Below are positions 37,605 to 48,552 of a stretch of DNA of 64,000 nucleotides, piece by piece. Numbering within the stretch: position 1 is the first letter of the stretch; each line of letters begins with the position of its first letter. Both the position numbers and the translations under genes were made by a program. Under the pieces are notes generated by a model. The model was not told the origin of the DNA. It was given only the letters and a program-made list of their open reading frames with translations, and searched no databases. The DNA is from Limnohabitans sp. MMS-10A-178 (lineage in GTDB: Bacteria; Pseudomonadota; Gammaproteobacteria; Burkholderiales; Burkholderiaceae_C), in contig NZ_NERY01000001.1 in assembly GCF_003063375.1 (NCBI RefSeq), positions 124,001 to 188,000 of the forward strand, written 5' to 3'.

Positions 37605-38519
37605 TTAGCGAGTCAATCGCTGCAGCGCCTCTGCGTATTTTGCCGAGGTCTTTTCAATCACTTCACGGGGTAAACGAGGAGCGGGTGGGGTTTTGTCCCA
37701 AGGCTTGCCATTGACCAGCGTGCTCTCTAGCCAATCTCGCAAAAACTGCTTGTCGTAGCTGGGTGGATTGATGCCTTCGGCATAGCTTTCAGCAGGCCAA
37801 TAGCGCGAAGAATCAGGCGTGAGCACCTCGTCCATCAAGACCAAGGTGCCATCGGCATCGAGGCCAAATTCAAATTTGGTATCGGCAATGATGATGCCCT
37901 TTTGAGCAGCAATGTGGCTGGCCGCTTGGTAGATGGCAATGCTGATGTCTTTGATGCGCGTGGCCAAATCGAGGCCAATCATTTCGACTGTTTTTTCAAA
38001 CGTGATGTTTTCGTCGTGATCACCCACTGCGGCTTTGGCGGCTGGCGTGTATATGGGCTCTGGCAGTTTGCTGGCGTTCTTCAAGCCCGCTGGCAACTTC
38101 ACGCCACACACTTGTTGGCCTTCTTGGTATTCTTTCCAACCACTGCCTGCCAAGTAACCGCGTACCACGGCTTCGACAGGGATTGGCTTCAAGCGCTTGA
38201 CCAGCATAGAGCGGCCCTTCACTTGGGGTACTTCTTCTTCACTGACCACACTCTCAGGGGCATCGCCTGTGAGGTGGATGGGGCACAAGTTCAAACCCTT
38301 GGGGCCCAACTTGTCGAACCAATACAAAGCCATTTGCGTGAGCAACACACCTTTGCCAGGAATGGGTTCGCCCATGATGACGTCAAATGCACTGATCCGG
38401 TCGGAGGCCACCATCAAAATGCGATCGGTGCCCACCGCATAGTTGTCGCGCACCTTGCCACGGGCGAGCAAGGTGAGCGAAGTTAAAGCGGAAGTGTGCA
38501 ATGCAGAAACTGTCGTCAT
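37605..38519 (-). CDS. purC: Phosphoribosylaminoimidazole-succinocarboxamide synthase PurC
   Basis: Joins CAIR and aspartate in purine synthesis. The 304-residue length and the motifs [31 protein letters not shown] and [10 protein letters not shown] match the yeast-like SAICAR synthase found in Burkholderiales. It follows fba by 24 bp. Confidence 0.97.
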   Translation of the reverse strand: MTTVSALHTSALTSLTLLARGKVRDNYAVGTDRILMVASDRISAFDVIMGEPIPGKGVLLTQMALYWFDKLGPKGLNLCPIHLTGDAPESVVSEEEVPQVKGRSMLVKRLKPIPVEAVVRGYLAGSGWKEYQEGQQVCGVKLPAGLKNASKLPEPIYTPAAKAAVGDHDENITFEKTVEMIGLDLATRIKDISIAIYQAASHIAAQKGIIIADTKFEFGLDADGTLVLMDEVLTPDSSRYWPAESYAEGINPPSYDKQFLRDWLESTLVNGKPWDKTPPAPRLPREVIEKTSAKYAEALQRLTR

Positions 38520-38543
38520 AGTGTCTGCATTATCGAGCCAATT

Positions 38544-39608
38544 TCAGTGAACGACTTGCGCCAACTCACCTTTTGCGTATTGCGCTGCCACCACTTGCAA
38601 ACTGTGCCCCTTGATCTTGGGCGCTTGACCTTCACAACCAAATTCAATGTAGCGCTGTTTGCAAATTTGCTTGGCCGCTTCACGGGCTGGCTTGAGCCAT
38701 TCGCGAGGGTCAAACTTGTCTGGGTTTTGCGCCATGAATTTGCGCACAGCAGCAGTCATGGCCAAACGGATGTCGGTATCAATGTTGATCTTGCGCACGC
38801 CAAATTGGATGGCCTTTTGAATTTCTTCCACGGGCACGCCGTAGGTTTCTTTCATGTTGCCACCATATTCGCGAATGACAGCCAGCAAATCTTGGGGCAC
38901 GCTGGAGGAGCCGTGCATCACCAAGTGCGTGTTGGGGATGCGTTTGTGAATGGCCTGAATGCGGTCAATGGCCAAAATATCGCCTGTGGGCTTGCGCGTG
39001 AATTTGTAAGCGCCGTGGCTGGTGCCGATGGCAATGGCCAGGGCGTCAAGCTGAGTGCGTTTCACAAAATCGGCGGCTTGCTCAGGGTCTGTGAGGAGCT
39101 GGTCGCGGGTCATCACGGCATCGGTGCCGTGGCCGTCTTCTTTGTCGCCTTGCATGGTTTCAAGGGAGCCCAAGCAGCCCAACTCGCCTTCCACGGTGAT
39201 GCCCAATTTGTGCGCCATGCTGACCACTTTTTGGGTCACTTCAATGTTGTATTCGTAGCTGGCAATGGTTTTGCCGTCGGCTTCCAAGCTGCCATCCATC
39301 ATGACGGAGCTAAAGCCCAAATCGATGGCGCCTTGGCAAACGGCTGGGCTTTGACCATGGTCTTGGTGCATGACCACGGGAATTTCTGGGTAGGACTCCA
39401 CCGCGGCCTGAATGAGCAATTTCAAAAAGCCTTCGCCCGCGTATTTGCGCGCGCCAGCAGAGGCTTGCATGATGACGGGAGCACCCGTTTCTTTGGCGGC
39501 CTCCATGATGGCTTGGACTTGCTCCAAGTTGTTGACGTTGAAAGCTGGAATGCCGTAGCCGTTGGCTGCAGCATGATCCAGTAGCTCGCGCATCGATACG
39601 AGTGCCAT
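38544..39608 (-). CDS. fba: Class II fructose-1,6-bisphosphate aldolase
   Basis: A zinc-dependent aldolase of glycolysis, gluconeogenesis and, in autotrophs, the Calvin cycle. The start [19 protein letters not shown] at 39608 is the family N-terminus; the upstream extension of the frame to 39689 is not conserved-looking. Zinc and active-site segments include [27 protein letters not shown] and HGSSSVP. The 354-residue length fits the class IIB (CbbA-like) group. Confidence 0.96.
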   Translation of the reverse strand: MALVSMRELLDHAAANGYGIPAFNVNNLEQVQAIMEAAKETGAPVIMQASAGARKYAGEGFLKLLIQAAVESYPEIPVVMHQDHGQSPAVCQGAIDLGFSSVMMDGSLEADGKTIASYEYNIEVTQKVVSMAHKLGITVEGELGCLGSLETMQGDKEDGHGTDAVMTRDQLLTDPEQAADFVKRTQLDALAIAIGTSHGAYKFTRKPTGDILAIDRIQAIHKRIPNTHLVMHGSSSVPQDLLAVIREYGGNMKETYGVPVEEIQKAIQFGVRKINIDTDIRLAMTAAVRKFMAQNPDKFDPREWLKPAREAAKQICKQRYIEFGCEGQAPKIKGHSLQVVAAQYAKGELAQVVH

Positions 39609-39768
39609 GATGAAGAGTCCCAGAGAGTGAAAGAATTTTTCTTCAAGTCCGTGTGTCAGACCGATGCGCAGGACAGAGTCCTTTTGCAAAAGCGTGTAAC
39701 CGACTTGTAACTGGTTCTGATTTTAACAAGCCACTTCTTGATTTAGCCGGGTTTTCTGCACTCAGGCT

Positions 39769-40497
39769 ATGATTTCAGTGATGTTTAGTTTGCGCACTCT
39801 GTTTTCTTCCTCACGAACCTCCCCACAATGGCGAACCGATGCCCTCATCAGTTTGGGGCTCATGCTCATTTTTTTGGCTTGGGACAGCACAGGCTGGGAC
39901 ATGGCCTTGGCAGAGCCTTGGGGCAACAGTACTGGATTTGCACTGCGCAACAACTGGTGGATGTCCACCGTCATGCACAACGGGGCCCGCAACCTCGGAT
40001 GGTTGATTTTTTTGGCTTTGCTGATTGGCGTTTGGAAGCCCTGGGGCGCGTTCAAACACCTTGCCAAAGCAGACCGTTGGGGGGTGCTTTTCTCATTCGC
40101 AGGTGCCTTGCTTTCAGTCTCCCTGATCAAGGCCTTTAGCCATACAAGCTGTCCTTGGGACCTCCAAACATTTGGGGGCACTGCACCGTATGTGTCTCAC
40201 TGGAATGTGTGGTTGGACGATGGCGGCGGCGGCCATTGCTTTCCTGCCGGCCATGCCTCCACGGGTTTTGCCTTCATTGCCGTCTATTTTGGTCTGCGAC
40301 AAGCCGGCCTTCTGGCTGCTCGAAAATACCTGCTAATGGCCGTTTTGGCTGGCTTTGTGTTGGGCCTGTCTCAGCAAATGCGTGGCGCACATTTCATGAG
40401 CCACACGCTTTGGACGGCTTGGCTGTGTTGGACTGTGGGTGGCATCAGCCACCACTTGTACCAAACAATGCAAAGATTGATTATTTCAAAAAGTTAG
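39769..40497 (+). CDS. PAP2-family membrane phosphatase
   Basis: A 242-residue inner-membrane protein with about six helices and the PAP2 phosphatase motifs KAFSHTSCPWDL, HCFPAGHASTGF and MRGAHFMSH. These enzymes act on lipid phosphates such as undecaprenyl pyrophosphate, phosphatidylglycerol phosphate or lipid A; which one is not decidable here. A second ATG nine bases downstream is also possible. It is inserted against the fba-pyk strand. Confidence 0.88.
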   Translation: MISVMFSLRTLFSSSRTSPQWRTDALISLGLMLIFLAWDSTGWDMALAEPWGNSTGFALRNNWWMSTVMHNGARNLGWLIFLALLIGVWKPWGAFKHLAKADRWGVLFSFAGALLSVSLIKAFSHTSCPWDLQTFGGTAPYVSHWNVWLDDGGGGHCFPAGHASTGFAFIAVYFGLRQAGLLAARKYLLMAVLAGFVLGLSQQMRGAHFMSHTLWTAWLCWTVGGISHHLYQTMQRLIISKS

Positions 40498-40500
40498 TAC

Positions 40501-41934
40501 TTACTCGGCTATGCATAATTTGAGCATGTTGGTACCGCCAGGAGCACCCATCGGCTCGCCACAGGTGATGGCATAAATGTCGCCGGCGCGCACAATGTTG
40601 CGAACCTTCAACAGCTTTTCAGCTTGCGCCAAAGCGGTATCTCGGTCGGCACTGGTGTCCATGAGGAGGGGGCGAACATTGCGATACAGCGCCATTTTGC
40701 GCTGGGAGCTGATTTTGGTGGTCAGTGCATAAATAGGGATGTTGACGCGGTGACGGCTCATCCACAAAGCGGTTGAACCCGATTCAGTGAGCGCCACAAT
40801 GCCCTTGGCATGCAGATGGTGCGCCGTGAACAAGGTGCCCATGGCAATAGATTGGTCAATTCGGCTGAAGGTTTGGCCCTTGAAATCGGAGTCCAACTCA
40901 ACCTCTTCGGCAGCTTCGGCAGCCAAACAAATTTTGGCCATCTCGACCACGGTTTCAAGCGGAAAATTACCTGCAGCCGTTTCTGCACTCAGCATCACGG
41001 CATCTGTGCCATCCAACACAGCGTTTGCCACGTCGCTCACTTCGGCACGGGTGGGTACGGGGTTGGTGATCATGCTTTCCATCATTTGAGTGGCCGTGAT
41101 AACCACTTTGTCGTGGGCCCGCGCCAGCTTGATCATGCGCTTTTGCAGAGCAGGGACAACTGCGTTGCCAACCTCAACGGCCAAATCGCCACGGGCCACC
41201 ATGATGCCATCGCTGGCCAACAAAATTTCTTCTAAACGGGGGATGGCTTCGGCACGCTCAATTTTGGCAATCAAGCCTGGCTTGTGGTTGAACTCAGCTG
41301 CGGCCACATTGGCCAATTGGCGGGCCATTTCCATGTCGGTGGCATTTTTGGGGAAGCTCACAGCCAAGTAGTCGGCTTGAAAACTCATGGCCGTTTTGAT
41401 GTCTTCCATGTCCTTGGCGGTAAGGGCTGGCGCAGTGAGGCCGCCGCCCTGTTTGTTGATGCCTTTGTTGTTGGACAACTCACCGCCCAATTTGACGGTG
41501 GTATTGACTTTTTCGCCCTGCACCGAATCGACGGTGAGCACAATCAGGCCATCGTTGAGCAGCAACACATCGCCAGCTTTGACATCGCGTGGCAGTTCTT
41601 TGTAATCAAGTCCAACGCCCGACAGGTCGCCAAGTTCGGTGCGTGAGGCATCGAGCACAAAATGAGCCCCCGGCGCCAAGATGACTTTGCCTTCTGCAAA
41701 CTTGCCGACCCTGATTTTGGGGCCCTGCAAATCGGCCATGATGGCCACTTCTCGCCCTGCTCGGCTGGCTGCTTCGCGCACCAGCTTGGCGCGGTCAATG
41801 TGATCTTGGGCTTTGCCGTGGCTGAAGTTCAGACGAACCACATTGACACCAGCGCGAATCAAGGCCTCGAGCATGGCAGGATCGCTGGAGGCTGGCCCTA
41901 GGGTGGCGACAATTTTGGTGGCTCGAGTTGGCAT
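40501..41934 (-). CDS. pyk: Pyruvate kinase
   Basis: Converts PEP and ADP to pyruvate and ATP. The 477-residue protein starts TKIVATLGPASSDPAML and has GDLAVEVG and MIKLARAHDKVVITATQMMESM, the family signatures with the catalytic Lys and Glu. It converges on the PAP2 gene with a 3-bp gap. Confidence 0.97.
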   Translation of the reverse strand: MPTRATKIVATLGPASSDPAMLEALIRAGVNVVRLNFSHGKAQDHIDRAKLVREAASRAGREVAIMADLQGPKIRVGKFAEGKVILAPGAHFVLDASRTELGDLSGVGLDYKELPRDVKAGDVLLLNDGLIVLTVDSVQGEKVNTTVKLGGELSNNKGINKQGGGLTAPALTAKDMEDIKTAMSFQADYLAVSFPKNATDMEMARQLANVAAAEFNHKPGLIAKIERAEAIPRLEEILLASDGIMVARGDLAVEVGNAVVPALQKRMIKLARAHDKVVITATQMMESMITNPVPTRAEVSDVANAVLDGTDAVMLSAETAAGNFPLETVVEMAKICLAAEAAEEVELDSDFKGQTFSRIDQSIAMGTLFTAHHLHAKGIVALTESGSTALWMSRHRVNIPIYALTTKISSQRKMALYRNVRPLLMDTSADRDTALAQAEKLLKVRNIVRAGDIYAITCGEPMGAPGGTNMLKLCIAE

Positions 41935-42012
41935 TAAAAAAGTCTCCGGTGTAATTTAATTTCAATTTTCCCACGAAATGCGTTACAAACAGATAACAAG
42001 TTTCAGAGAAAA

Positions 42013-43389
42013 TTAAACCGTCAAACTGCGCAACAAAGCGCTGAGGTTGGCTTGTGCTGCCAAATTCATGCACAAGTTCCAAGCTTCTTCAGTTTTGGCG
42101 ACACCCAAAATGGGCGCGCTTTGATCGACAAACTTGGCTTTGAGTTGCTCGTTGCTCATGGGTTTTTCCAAACTGCCAATGGCACGCTCAATGAAAATGT
42201 GGTGCTTTTGGCCGTCGGTGGTTTCCAAGGTGACGTCGACAGAGGCCTCGTGAATGCTCCGGTCGACAATCAATTCAACCTTGTCGCGCACGCCAATGAC
42301 CAAGGGTGAGCGCACCACATCGTCGGCATATTCGTGTTCTCCTGCACGGCCATAAATGAGGGCCACAGCGCAGGCATGAAACACGCTGAACTTGGCCAGC
42401 AAGCCGTCGGTGGGGGTTTTCTTGCCCGTGAGTTCTTGCACCAAGGGGTGGGCTTTCAAGCTTACTTTGGCCACTTGCTCGGGCTTGATATGGTGCTTTT
42501 CTCGGAGCTGCACACACGCATCAATGGCGGGGTGAATCACAATGCCACACGCAAAAGGCTTGTAAGTGTTGAGTTCAATTTCCCAAGAAGCACCTAAGTT
42601 TTCGGTAATTTCTTTCCAATCGGTTTTGTCTGAAAACACTTGCATCAAACCACGCGGCGCTTCAAGCGCGCGGGCCGAAGAGGTGTACCCGTGCTTGGCC
42701 ATGAGCGCTGACATCAAGCCCACTTTGGCTGCGCCACCAGGATGAAAGGGCTTGGTCATGGTGCCAAACTGTTCGCGCAAGCCCACTGGCTGAGAGGCAG
42801 CAATGCCCAAGGCCATTTGTGTTTGCTTGGCATTCAGACCCAGCAAACGCGAGCAAGCCGCTGCACTGCCCAACATGCCGGTCGAGCCCGTGATGTGCCA
42901 GCCACGGTCGTAGTGATTGGGGTACACGGCATTGCCGACGCGGCATGACACCTCAACGCCAAGCACCAATGCATCGATCAATTGACGACCGCTAGAGCCC
43001 AAGTGCTCACCCAAAGCCAAGATGGCAGAAGCCACGGGGCCCGCTGGGTGGATGATGGTTTTGAGGTGCGTGTCATCAAAATCAAAGGTGTGTGAACTGA
43101 TGCCGTTGAGCAGTGCCGCATTGGCCATGTCCACCCGGTCACTGCGCCCCAACACGGCGGCTTGGGCAGAAGGCGCCAATTCTTTCACGGCCCCCAATGC
43201 CGCCTCCATGGTTTCGTGTGTGCTCGGGCCTACAGCGCAACCTGCCCAGTTGGCAAACGTGCGGTGGGCTTGGGCTTCGACAGCGTCCGACCAGCCCTTG
43301 GATGGGTGATTGGCCACAAATTCGGCCAGCATTTGAGTGATGGCGGGAGCATTGGCGTCGGCTACGACGGTGGTATTTCTAGCGGTCAT
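42013..43389 (-). CDS. MmgE/PrpD family protein
   Basis: A 458-residue member of the MmgE/PrpD superfamily, which includes 2-methylcitrate dehydratase and cis-aconitate decarboxylase. Visible family segments are HTFDFDDTHLKTIIHPAGPV and ITGSTGMLGSAAACSRLLGL. No prpB, prpC or acnD lies nearby, so the substrate is unknown. It is upstream of pyk on the same strand with a 78-bp gap. Confidence 0.9.
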   Translation of the reverse strand: MTARNTTVVADANAPAITQMLAEFVANHPSKGWSDAVEAQAHRTFANWAGCAVGPSTHETMEAALGAVKELAPSAQAAVLGRSDRVDMANAALLNGISSHTFDFDDTHLKTIIHPAGPVASAILALGEHLGSSGRQLIDALVLGVEVSCRVGNAVYPNHYDRGWHITGSTGMLGSAAACSRLLGLNAKQTQMALGIAASQPVGLREQFGTMTKPFHPGGAAKVGLMSALMAKHGYTSSARALEAPRGLMQVFSDKTDWKEITENLGASWEIELNTYKPFACGIVIHPAIDACVQLREKHHIKPEQVAKVSLKAHPLVQELTGKKTPTDGLLAKFSVFHACAVALIYGRAGEHEYADDVVRSPLVIGVRDKVELIVDRSIHEASVDVTLETTDGQKHHIFIERAIGSLEKPMSNEQLKAKFVDQSAPILGVAKTEEAWNLCMNLAAQANLSALLRSLTV

Positions 43390-43501
43390 GGAAAAAGGGG
43401 CTGGTCAGCCATCTGTTGAATCAAACGAAGCGCCGATCATAGGGGAAAAGCCAATTTTTCACCGAGCCGGCCATCACTGAGATGACTGTGAGTGATCTCA
43501 A

Positions 43502-43540
43502 ACCCGTCAATTGGGTCATTGACCCATGTCATGCACGGGT
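43502..43540. promoter_or_regulatory. Nested palindromes upstream of the desaturase gene
   Basis: TGGGTCA (43512-43518) and TGACCCA (43520-43526) form a 15-bp palindrome with one central base. ACCCGT (43502-43507) and ACGGGT (43535-43540) form an outer pair. Another inverted pair, TGAGAT and ATCTCA, lies just upstream (43478-43500). The position about 80 bp before the desaturase ATG fits an operator or promoter-proximal hairpin. Confidence 0.4.
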
Positions 43541-43619
43541 AAAGCCTCTGGGTTTAGACTCTGCGTATTCAAATAGTTGGTACACATGCCTTGCCTCCGC
43601 GCATTTTTGCGTCTTCACT

Positions 43620-44729
43620 ATGACCACTGACTCGAAACCTGACAATTTGCAGCCGATCCCCCTAGATCAAGCCATGCCGCATCGCAAAGTTATTCGCGAA
43701 TGGCTAACTCCTTTGTCTGACCGGTCCACTTTGCGCGCCTTTCTCTTGCTGATTGTCGATACCGCCTTGTTCATGGGCTTGGTTGCCGGCACGGTTTACT
43801 TTGAATCTATTTGGCTCAAGCTTTTGTGCGGCACGGCCGCTGGATTTGTCATTGGTCGCCTGTTCATCCTTGGCCATGATGCTTGCCATCAAAGTCTTAC
43901 ACCGCACCGTGAACTCAACAAATGGATTGGCCGCTACGCCTTTCTGTACTCGCTCACGCCTTTCAGCTTGTGGGACACCGGTCACAACGTGGTACACCAC
44001 GGCTACACCAACTTGAAAGGCGTCGACTTTGTTTGGACCCCTCTCACCTCCGAAGAATTTGCGGCACTGGGCCCCGTCGACCGCCTGTTGCAGTACCTCT
44101 ACCGCAGTGGCTGGGCGCCTGGTTTGTATTACCTGATTGAAATTTGGTGGAAGCGCGAATTCTTTCCGAACAAAACGCACATGCCCACTCGCCGTCCCAT
44201 TTTCTTCAAAGACAGTTTGTTAGTTACCGTCTTTGGCGTGGTGTGGGTAGCAGCAATGACCTATGCCGCCATTGCCACGGAACAATCTGTGGCGCTCACC
44301 TTGCTCATTGGCGTGCTGCTGCCATTTTTGTTTTGGAACACCATGATTGGATTCGTGGTTTACGTTCACCACACCCATGTGCGGGTGTCTTGGCACAACG
44401 ACAAATCGGCTTGGACCAAAGCCCAACCCTTCGTATCCACCACCGTGCACCTCACATTTCCCATGAAGATTGGCAACATGGTGCACCACATCATGGAGCA
44501 CACCGCGCACCACGTGGACATGAGCATTCCGCTGTATCGCTTAAAGCAAGCACAGGCCAAGCTGGAAGAAATGTTGCCAGGCCGCATCATTGTTCAGCCC
44601 TTCTCTTGGGGCTGGTACTTCAAAACTGCCAAGGCTTGCAAACTGTACGATTTCTCGCGCGAATGCTGGACAGACTTTCAGGGCCGCATGACCAGCCCTG
44701 TGCGCGGCAATTTGCCAGCCAAAACTTAA
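43620..44729 (+). CDS. Membrane fatty acid desaturase
   Basis: A di-iron desaturase of 369 residues from the ATG at 43620; the frame is open 138 bp further upstream, but that stretch looks non-coding and carries palindromes. The three histidine boxes are HDACH (86-90), HNVVHH (122-127) and HHIMEH with AHH (289-298), set between four membrane helices. Substrate and bond position are unknown. It converges on pgk with a 2-bp gap. Confidence 0.92.
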   Translation: MTTDSKPDNLQPIPLDQAMPHRKVIREWLTPLSDRSTLRAFLLLIVDTALFMGLVAGTVYFESIWLKLLCGTAAGFVIGRLFILGHDACHQSLTPHRELNKWIGRYAFLYSLTPFSLWDTGHNVVHHGYTNLKGVDFVWTPLTSEEFAALGPVDRLLQYLYRSGWAPGLYYLIEIWWKREFFPNKTHMPTRRPIFFKDSLLVTVFGVVWVAAMTYAAIATEQSVALTLLIGVLLPFLFWNTMIGFVVYVHHTHVRVSWHNDKSAWTKAQPFVSTTVHLTFPMKIGNMVHHIMEHTAHHVDMSIPLYRLKQAQAKLEEMLPGRIIVQPFSWGWYFKTAKACKLYDFSRECWTDFQGRMTSPVRGNLPAKT

Positions 44730-44731
44730 GC

Positions 44732-45922
44732 TTAATGCGCGCGCTTGGTCAAAATCTCAAGTGCGGGCAAGGTTTTGCCCTCTAGCATTTCCAAGAAGGC
44801 GCCGCCGCCTGTAGAGATGTAGCCCACTTGCTTTTCAATGCCGTACTTGGCAATGGCGGCCAGCGTGTCACCACCGCCGGCAATGCTAAACGCTTTGGAT
44901 TCTGCAATGGCCTGAGCAATCACACGCGTGCCATTTTCAAACGCATCAAATTCAAACACCCCCACTGGGCCGTTCCACACAATGGTGCCAGCCGCTTTCA
45001 ATTGTGTGGCCAGCTTGGCGGCAGTCTCGGGGCCTATGTCCAAAATCAAATCATCGTCTGCCACCTCTGTGGCTTTTTTCACAGTGGCCACGGCGTCGGC
45101 TGAAAATGTTTTGGCGGTGACCACGTCTGTTGGAATGGGCACTTCTGCACCACGTGCTTTCATGATCTCGATCACGGCCTTGGCTTCAGGCAGCAAATCA
45201 GGCTCGGCCAAACTTTTGCCAATGCTCAAACCAGCGGCCAGCATGAACGTGTTGGCGATGCCGCCACCCACAATCAGTTGATCGACCTTGTCGGCCAAGC
45301 TCTTCAAGATGGTGAGCTTGGTAGACACTTTGCTGCCCGCCACAATGGCAGACAAAGGACGCGCAGGGTGCGCTAGCGCTTTGCTGATGGCATCTATTTC
45401 TGCGGCCAACAAAGGGCCCGCGCAGGCCACTTTGGCGTATTCGGCAATGCCGTAGGTGGTGCCTTCAGCGCGGTGCGCAGTACCAAAGGCATCGTTCACA
45501 TAAATGTCGCAAAGGGCGGCCAATTTTTTTGCCAGTTCGGGACTGTTCTTTTTCTCGCCTTTGTTGACACGGCAGTTTTCTAGCAACACCACCTGGCCCG
45601 GCGCAACTTCTACACCCTCCACCCAATTGCTCTTCAATGCCACATCGCGGCCTAGCAATTCTGCCAAGCGTTTGGCCACAGGGGCCAATGAGTCTTCTGG
45701 TTTGAAGTCACCTTCTGTGGGGCGACCCAAGTGGCTGGTCACCATCACGGCTGCGCCCGCATCTAGGGCCATTTGAATGCAGGGCACAGAAGCGCGAATG
45801 CGGGTGTCTTCCGTGATATCGCCTGCATCATTTTGCGGCACGTTCAAATCGGCGCGAATGAAAACACGTTGGCCTTTGACCTTGCCTTGTTGGCACAAAT
45901 CGGAAAAACGAATGACGTTCAT
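44732..45922 (-). CDS. pgk: Phosphoglycerate kinase
   Basis: Transfers phosphate between 1,3-bisphosphoglycerate and ADP. The 396-residue protein has [24 protein letters not shown] and the C-terminal GGGDTLAAI nucleotide loop. In related genomes pgk, pyk, fba and pur genes run together; here MmgE/PrpD and the desaturase lie between pgk and pyk. Confidence 0.97.
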   Translation of the reverse strand: MNVIRFSDLCQQGKVKGQRVFIRADLNVPQNDAGDITEDTRIRASVPCIQMALDAGAAVMVTSHLGRPTEGDFKPEDSLAPVAKRLAELLGRDVALKSNWVEGVEVAPGQVVLLENCRVNKGEKKNSPELAKKLAALCDIYVNDAFGTAHRAEGTTYGIAEYAKVACAGPLLAAEIDAISKALAHPARPLSAIVAGSKVSTKLTILKSLADKVDQLIVGGGIANTFMLAAGLSIGKSLAEPDLLPEAKAVIEIMKARGAEVPIPTDVVTAKTFSADAVATVKKATEVADDDLILDIGPETAAKLATQLKAAGTIVWNGPVGVFEFDAFENGTRVIAQAIAESKAFSIAGGGDTLAAIAKYGIEKQVGYISTGGGAFLEMLEGKTLPALEILTKRAH

Positions 45923-46002
45923 GAAATGACTCTGAGATAAGAAAAGAAAATCGAAATGCCGCGGAGGCTTATTGAGGTTGGCACAATTTTAGTCGTCCTT
46001 CA

Positions 46003-46347
46003 CTACCAACCCAGCACCAAATGCAAAGGCAAATAAGCCAGCATGCCAGCCACAATGGTCAAGAGCACATCGCGCCGCCAAAAATAAACCGCAGCACCTA
46101 CCGCGGCTCCCATCCAGCGAGCATCCATCCACGTTTGCAAAAACTGTCCCTGCTGCATCAGCACTTCGGGCAAGACCACGGCCGCCATGGCCGCAATGGG
46201 CGCATATTGCAAGCCGCGCTGCGCCCAATCTGGCAAGCTCCACTCTTCACTCGAGATAAAAAAGAAACTGCGTGTGAGCACGGTAACGCCGGCCAAGCCC
46301 ACAATCACAGCCAAGGTCCAAGCATCCGTACCTTCAAAAAAACTCAT
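46003..46347 (-). CDS. azlD: AzlD-family branched-chain amino acid exporter subunit
   Basis: The small membrane subunit of an AzlCD exporter. The start [20 protein letters not shown] at 46347 (114 residues) overlaps the azlC stop by 4 bp and is preferred to the longer open frame upstream, which is an azlC shadow. About four helices are visible. The family exports branched-chain amino acids or analogues. Confidence 0.9.
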   Translation of the reverse strand: MSFFEGTDAWTLAVIVGLAGVTVLTRSFFFISSEEWSLPDWAQRGLQYAPIAAMAAVVLPEVLMQQGQFLQTWMDARWMGAAVGAAVYFWRRDVLLTIVAGMLAYLPLHLVLGW

Positions 46348-47078
46348 GCCGCTTGCCCTTCTCGCGTTTTTCCAAATCGCTCTAAGCTCATGCTCAAGAT
46401 CACTGCCACGCCAATGGCCAGCACGATGTTCAATTTTAAGGGCACGTGATAAGCAGTGATTGCCGTGATCGCAGCCACGCTTGCCGCGAAAATTCGCATG
46501 CGGTTGCTGGCCAATGAACACAAGATACCGACCAAGCACAAAGTGCCTGCAAAGCCTAAGCCCCAAGACGTCGGAATCACGTTGGCCAAAAAGATGCCCA
46601 CAAAACTAGCCACGATCCAACTGGTCCAGACCATGAATGTGTTGCCCGCAAGAGACGCCGCTTGCGTCATTTGATCTTGAGGGTCGTTGCTGGGAGTTTC
46701 AAAGCGCCGCGTGAACATCACATAGCTCATGTCGGCGGTGAGATAACCGTGCACCATTCTTTCAAGGCGCGGCAAATGCATGAGGTATTTGCGCAGGTGC
46801 AAACTGAACACCATGAAGCGCAAGTTGACACACAAGCCAGTGGCCAGAATGACCCAGGCCGGTGCACCCGCTACAAGCAAAGGCAAGGCTGCCAATTGAG
46901 AACTGCCCGCATACACCAGCAGCGTCATGGCGATGGACTCAAACACACTCAAGCCAGAATTGACCATGGCCACCCCGGTCATCAAACCCCAGGCGGCAAC
47001 ACCTGGAGCTTGGGGCGCCAACTCACGCACGGCCTCCATGAACGCTGGATGGCGATAGTTTTCAGCTTTGAAAAACAT
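46344..47078 (-). CDS. azlC: AzlC-family branched-chain amino acid exporter subunit
   Basis: The large membrane subunit of AzlCD. With the start at 47078 ([20 protein letters not shown]) it has 244 residues and overlaps the end of fmt by 17 bp, so it is probably the third gene of def-fmt-azlC-azl[14 protein letters not shown] and [12 protein letters not shown] are family signatures. Confidence 0.92.
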   Translation of the reverse strand: MFFKAENYRHPAFMEAVRELAPQAPGVAAWGLMTGVAMVNSGLSVFESIAMTLLVYAGSSQLAALPLLVAGAPAWVILATGLCVNLRFMVFSLHLRKYLMHLPRLERMVHGYLTADMSYVMFTRRFETPSNDPQDQMTQAASLAGNTFMVWTSWIVASFVGIFLANVIPTSWGLGFAGTLCLVGILCSLASNRMRIFAASVAAITAITAYHVPLKLNIVLAIGVAVILSMSLERFGKTREGQAA

Positions 47079-48024
47079 CGCCCACTTGCCCTTTGAAGCT
47101 GCGCACAAAATCTGCGACGGGCAGCCGTTTGCCACCTGCATTTTGCAATTGCGTCAAACACAACACGCCTTCACCACAGGCAACTTGCAAGCCGTCTTCG
47201 CGCACTGCGAGCAATGTGCCTGGTTTCTTTTGAATGTCCTCAATGCGCGCTGGGGTCTGGACATGCGCTTGCCAAACTTTAATGACCTCGCCGCCCCAGC
47301 GTATTGTCATTCCCGGAAAGGGATCAAAGGCACGAACGCGTTGTGCCAACACTTGCGCTGTTTGTGTCCAATCGATGGCCGCTTCTGCTTTCTCAATTTT
47401 GTGTGCATAAGTGACGCCTTCCAGCGCTTGCTTTTCGGGCTTGAATTGGCCCACTTGCTCAAGCGCTTTCACAATCAAGTGCGCACCCATTTCAGCCAAC
47501 TTGTCGTGCAAGCTGGCCGTGGTGTCTTGCGCGCTGATAGCGCATGTTTCTGCCAACAACATGTCGCCGGTATCCAAGCCCGCATCCATTTGCATGATGG
47601 TCACGCCCGTTTGAGTGTCACCGGCTTCAATAGCGCGGTGAATGGGCGCAGCGCCCCGCCAGCGGGGGAGCAGTGAAGCGTGGATGTTCAGACAGCCATG
47701 ACGAGGTGCATCTAGCACCCACTGAGGCAAGATGAGACCATAAGCCGCCACCACCATGACATCGGCTTGAGCAGCATCTGTGAATTCTTTGGCAAGCTTT
47801 GCGTCATCTGGATATTTACCATCCAACTTCAGACTTTGAGGCTGCACCACGGGCAAACCGTATTGCAGTGCCAATTGTTTCACGACAGAAGCTTGCAGCT
47901 TCATGCCTCTGCCAGCGGGTCTGTCGGGCTGTGTGAAAACACCCACGATGTCGTGGCCCGCCGCATGCAAAGCCGCCAATGCGCTGCGAGCAAATTCGGG
48001 CGTGCCCGCAAAAATCACGCGCAT
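47062..48024 (-). CDS. fmt: Methionyl-tRNA formyltransferase
   Basis: Formylates initiator Met-tRNA. The 320-residue protein starts [20 protein letters not shown] and has the folate-site block [20 protein letters not shown]. It follows def by 21 bp, the usual pair. Confidence 0.97.
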   Translation of the reverse strand: MRVIFAGTPEFARSALAALHAAGHDIVGVFTQPDRPAGRGMKLQASVVKQLALQYGLPVVQPQSLKLDGKYPDDAKLAKEFTDAAQADVMVVAAYGLILPQWVLDAPRHGCLNIHASLLPRWRGAAPIHRAIEAGDTQTGVTIMQMDAGLDTGDMLLAETCAISAQDTTASLHDKLAEMGAHLIVKALEQVGQFKPEKQALEGVTYAHKIEKAEAAIDWTQTAQVLAQRVRAFDPFPGMTIRWGGEVIKVWQAHVQTPARIEDIQKKPGTLLAVREDGLQVACGEGVLCLTQLQNAGGKRLPVADFVRSFKGQVGDVFQS

Positions 48025-48045
48025 ACAAGTTCTTTCAGTGAAGGT

Positions 48046-48552
48046 TTAAGCGTCTTCTCTTTGCGCTTTGAGCATTTTGGTCTTGATGCGATTGCGCTTC
48101 AAAGGCGATAAGTATTCAACAAAAACTTTGCCCATCAAGTGATCTAGCTCATGCTGCACACACACCGCCATGAGACCCTCTGCGTGCAACTCGCGAACTG
48201 TGCCATGTTCATCCGCTGCTTTGACTTTCACGGCCACGGCGCGCTCAACGCCATCGTAAATACCTGGCACGGACAAACAGCCTTCTTCGCCTTTCACCCG
48301 CTCTTCGCTGAACCAAGTGATTTCTGGATTCACCAGCACGGTGGGTTGGTTGTGCTCGTCTGTTGTGTCCATGACCACCACACGTTGGTGCACATCGACT
48401 TGCGTGGCAGCCAAGCCCACGCCTTGCGACTCGTACATGGTCTCGAGCATGTCAGCCACCAGCGCGCGCAGCTTGTCATCAAACTCCGTAACGGGTTTGG
48501 CCACCTTGTGCAGGCGGGGGTCGGGATAGCAAAGAATATTTAAAAGTGCCAT
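48046..48552 (-). CDS. def: Peptide deformylase
   Basis: A metalloenzyme that removes the N-formyl group from nascent proteins. The 168-residue protein has all three motifs: [17 protein letters not shown] (Cys ligand) and QHELDHLMG (two His ligands and catalytic Glu). It diverges from dprA, a common arrangement. Confidence 0.97.
   Translation of the reverse strand: MALLNILCYPDPRLHKVAKPVTEFDDKLRALVADMLETMYESQGVGLAATQVDVHQRVVVMDTTDEHNQPTVLVNPEITWFSEERVKGEEGCLSVPGIYDGVERAVAVKVKAADEHGTVRELHAEGLMAVCVQHELDHLMGKVFVEYLSPLKRNRIKTKMLKAQREDA

Noticed and set aside
39681..39692. CTTTTGCAAAAG palindrome upstream of fba as an operator
   Set aside because: A 12-bp AT-rich palindrome can arise by chance, and it matches no regulator site I can name with confidence.
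42013..43389. Methylcitrate dehydratase PrpD of a 2-methylcitrate cycle
   Set aside because: prpB, prpC and acnD are absent nearby and the PrpF-like gene is 25 kb away in a tcu context; the MmgE/PrpD family name is as far as the sequence goes.
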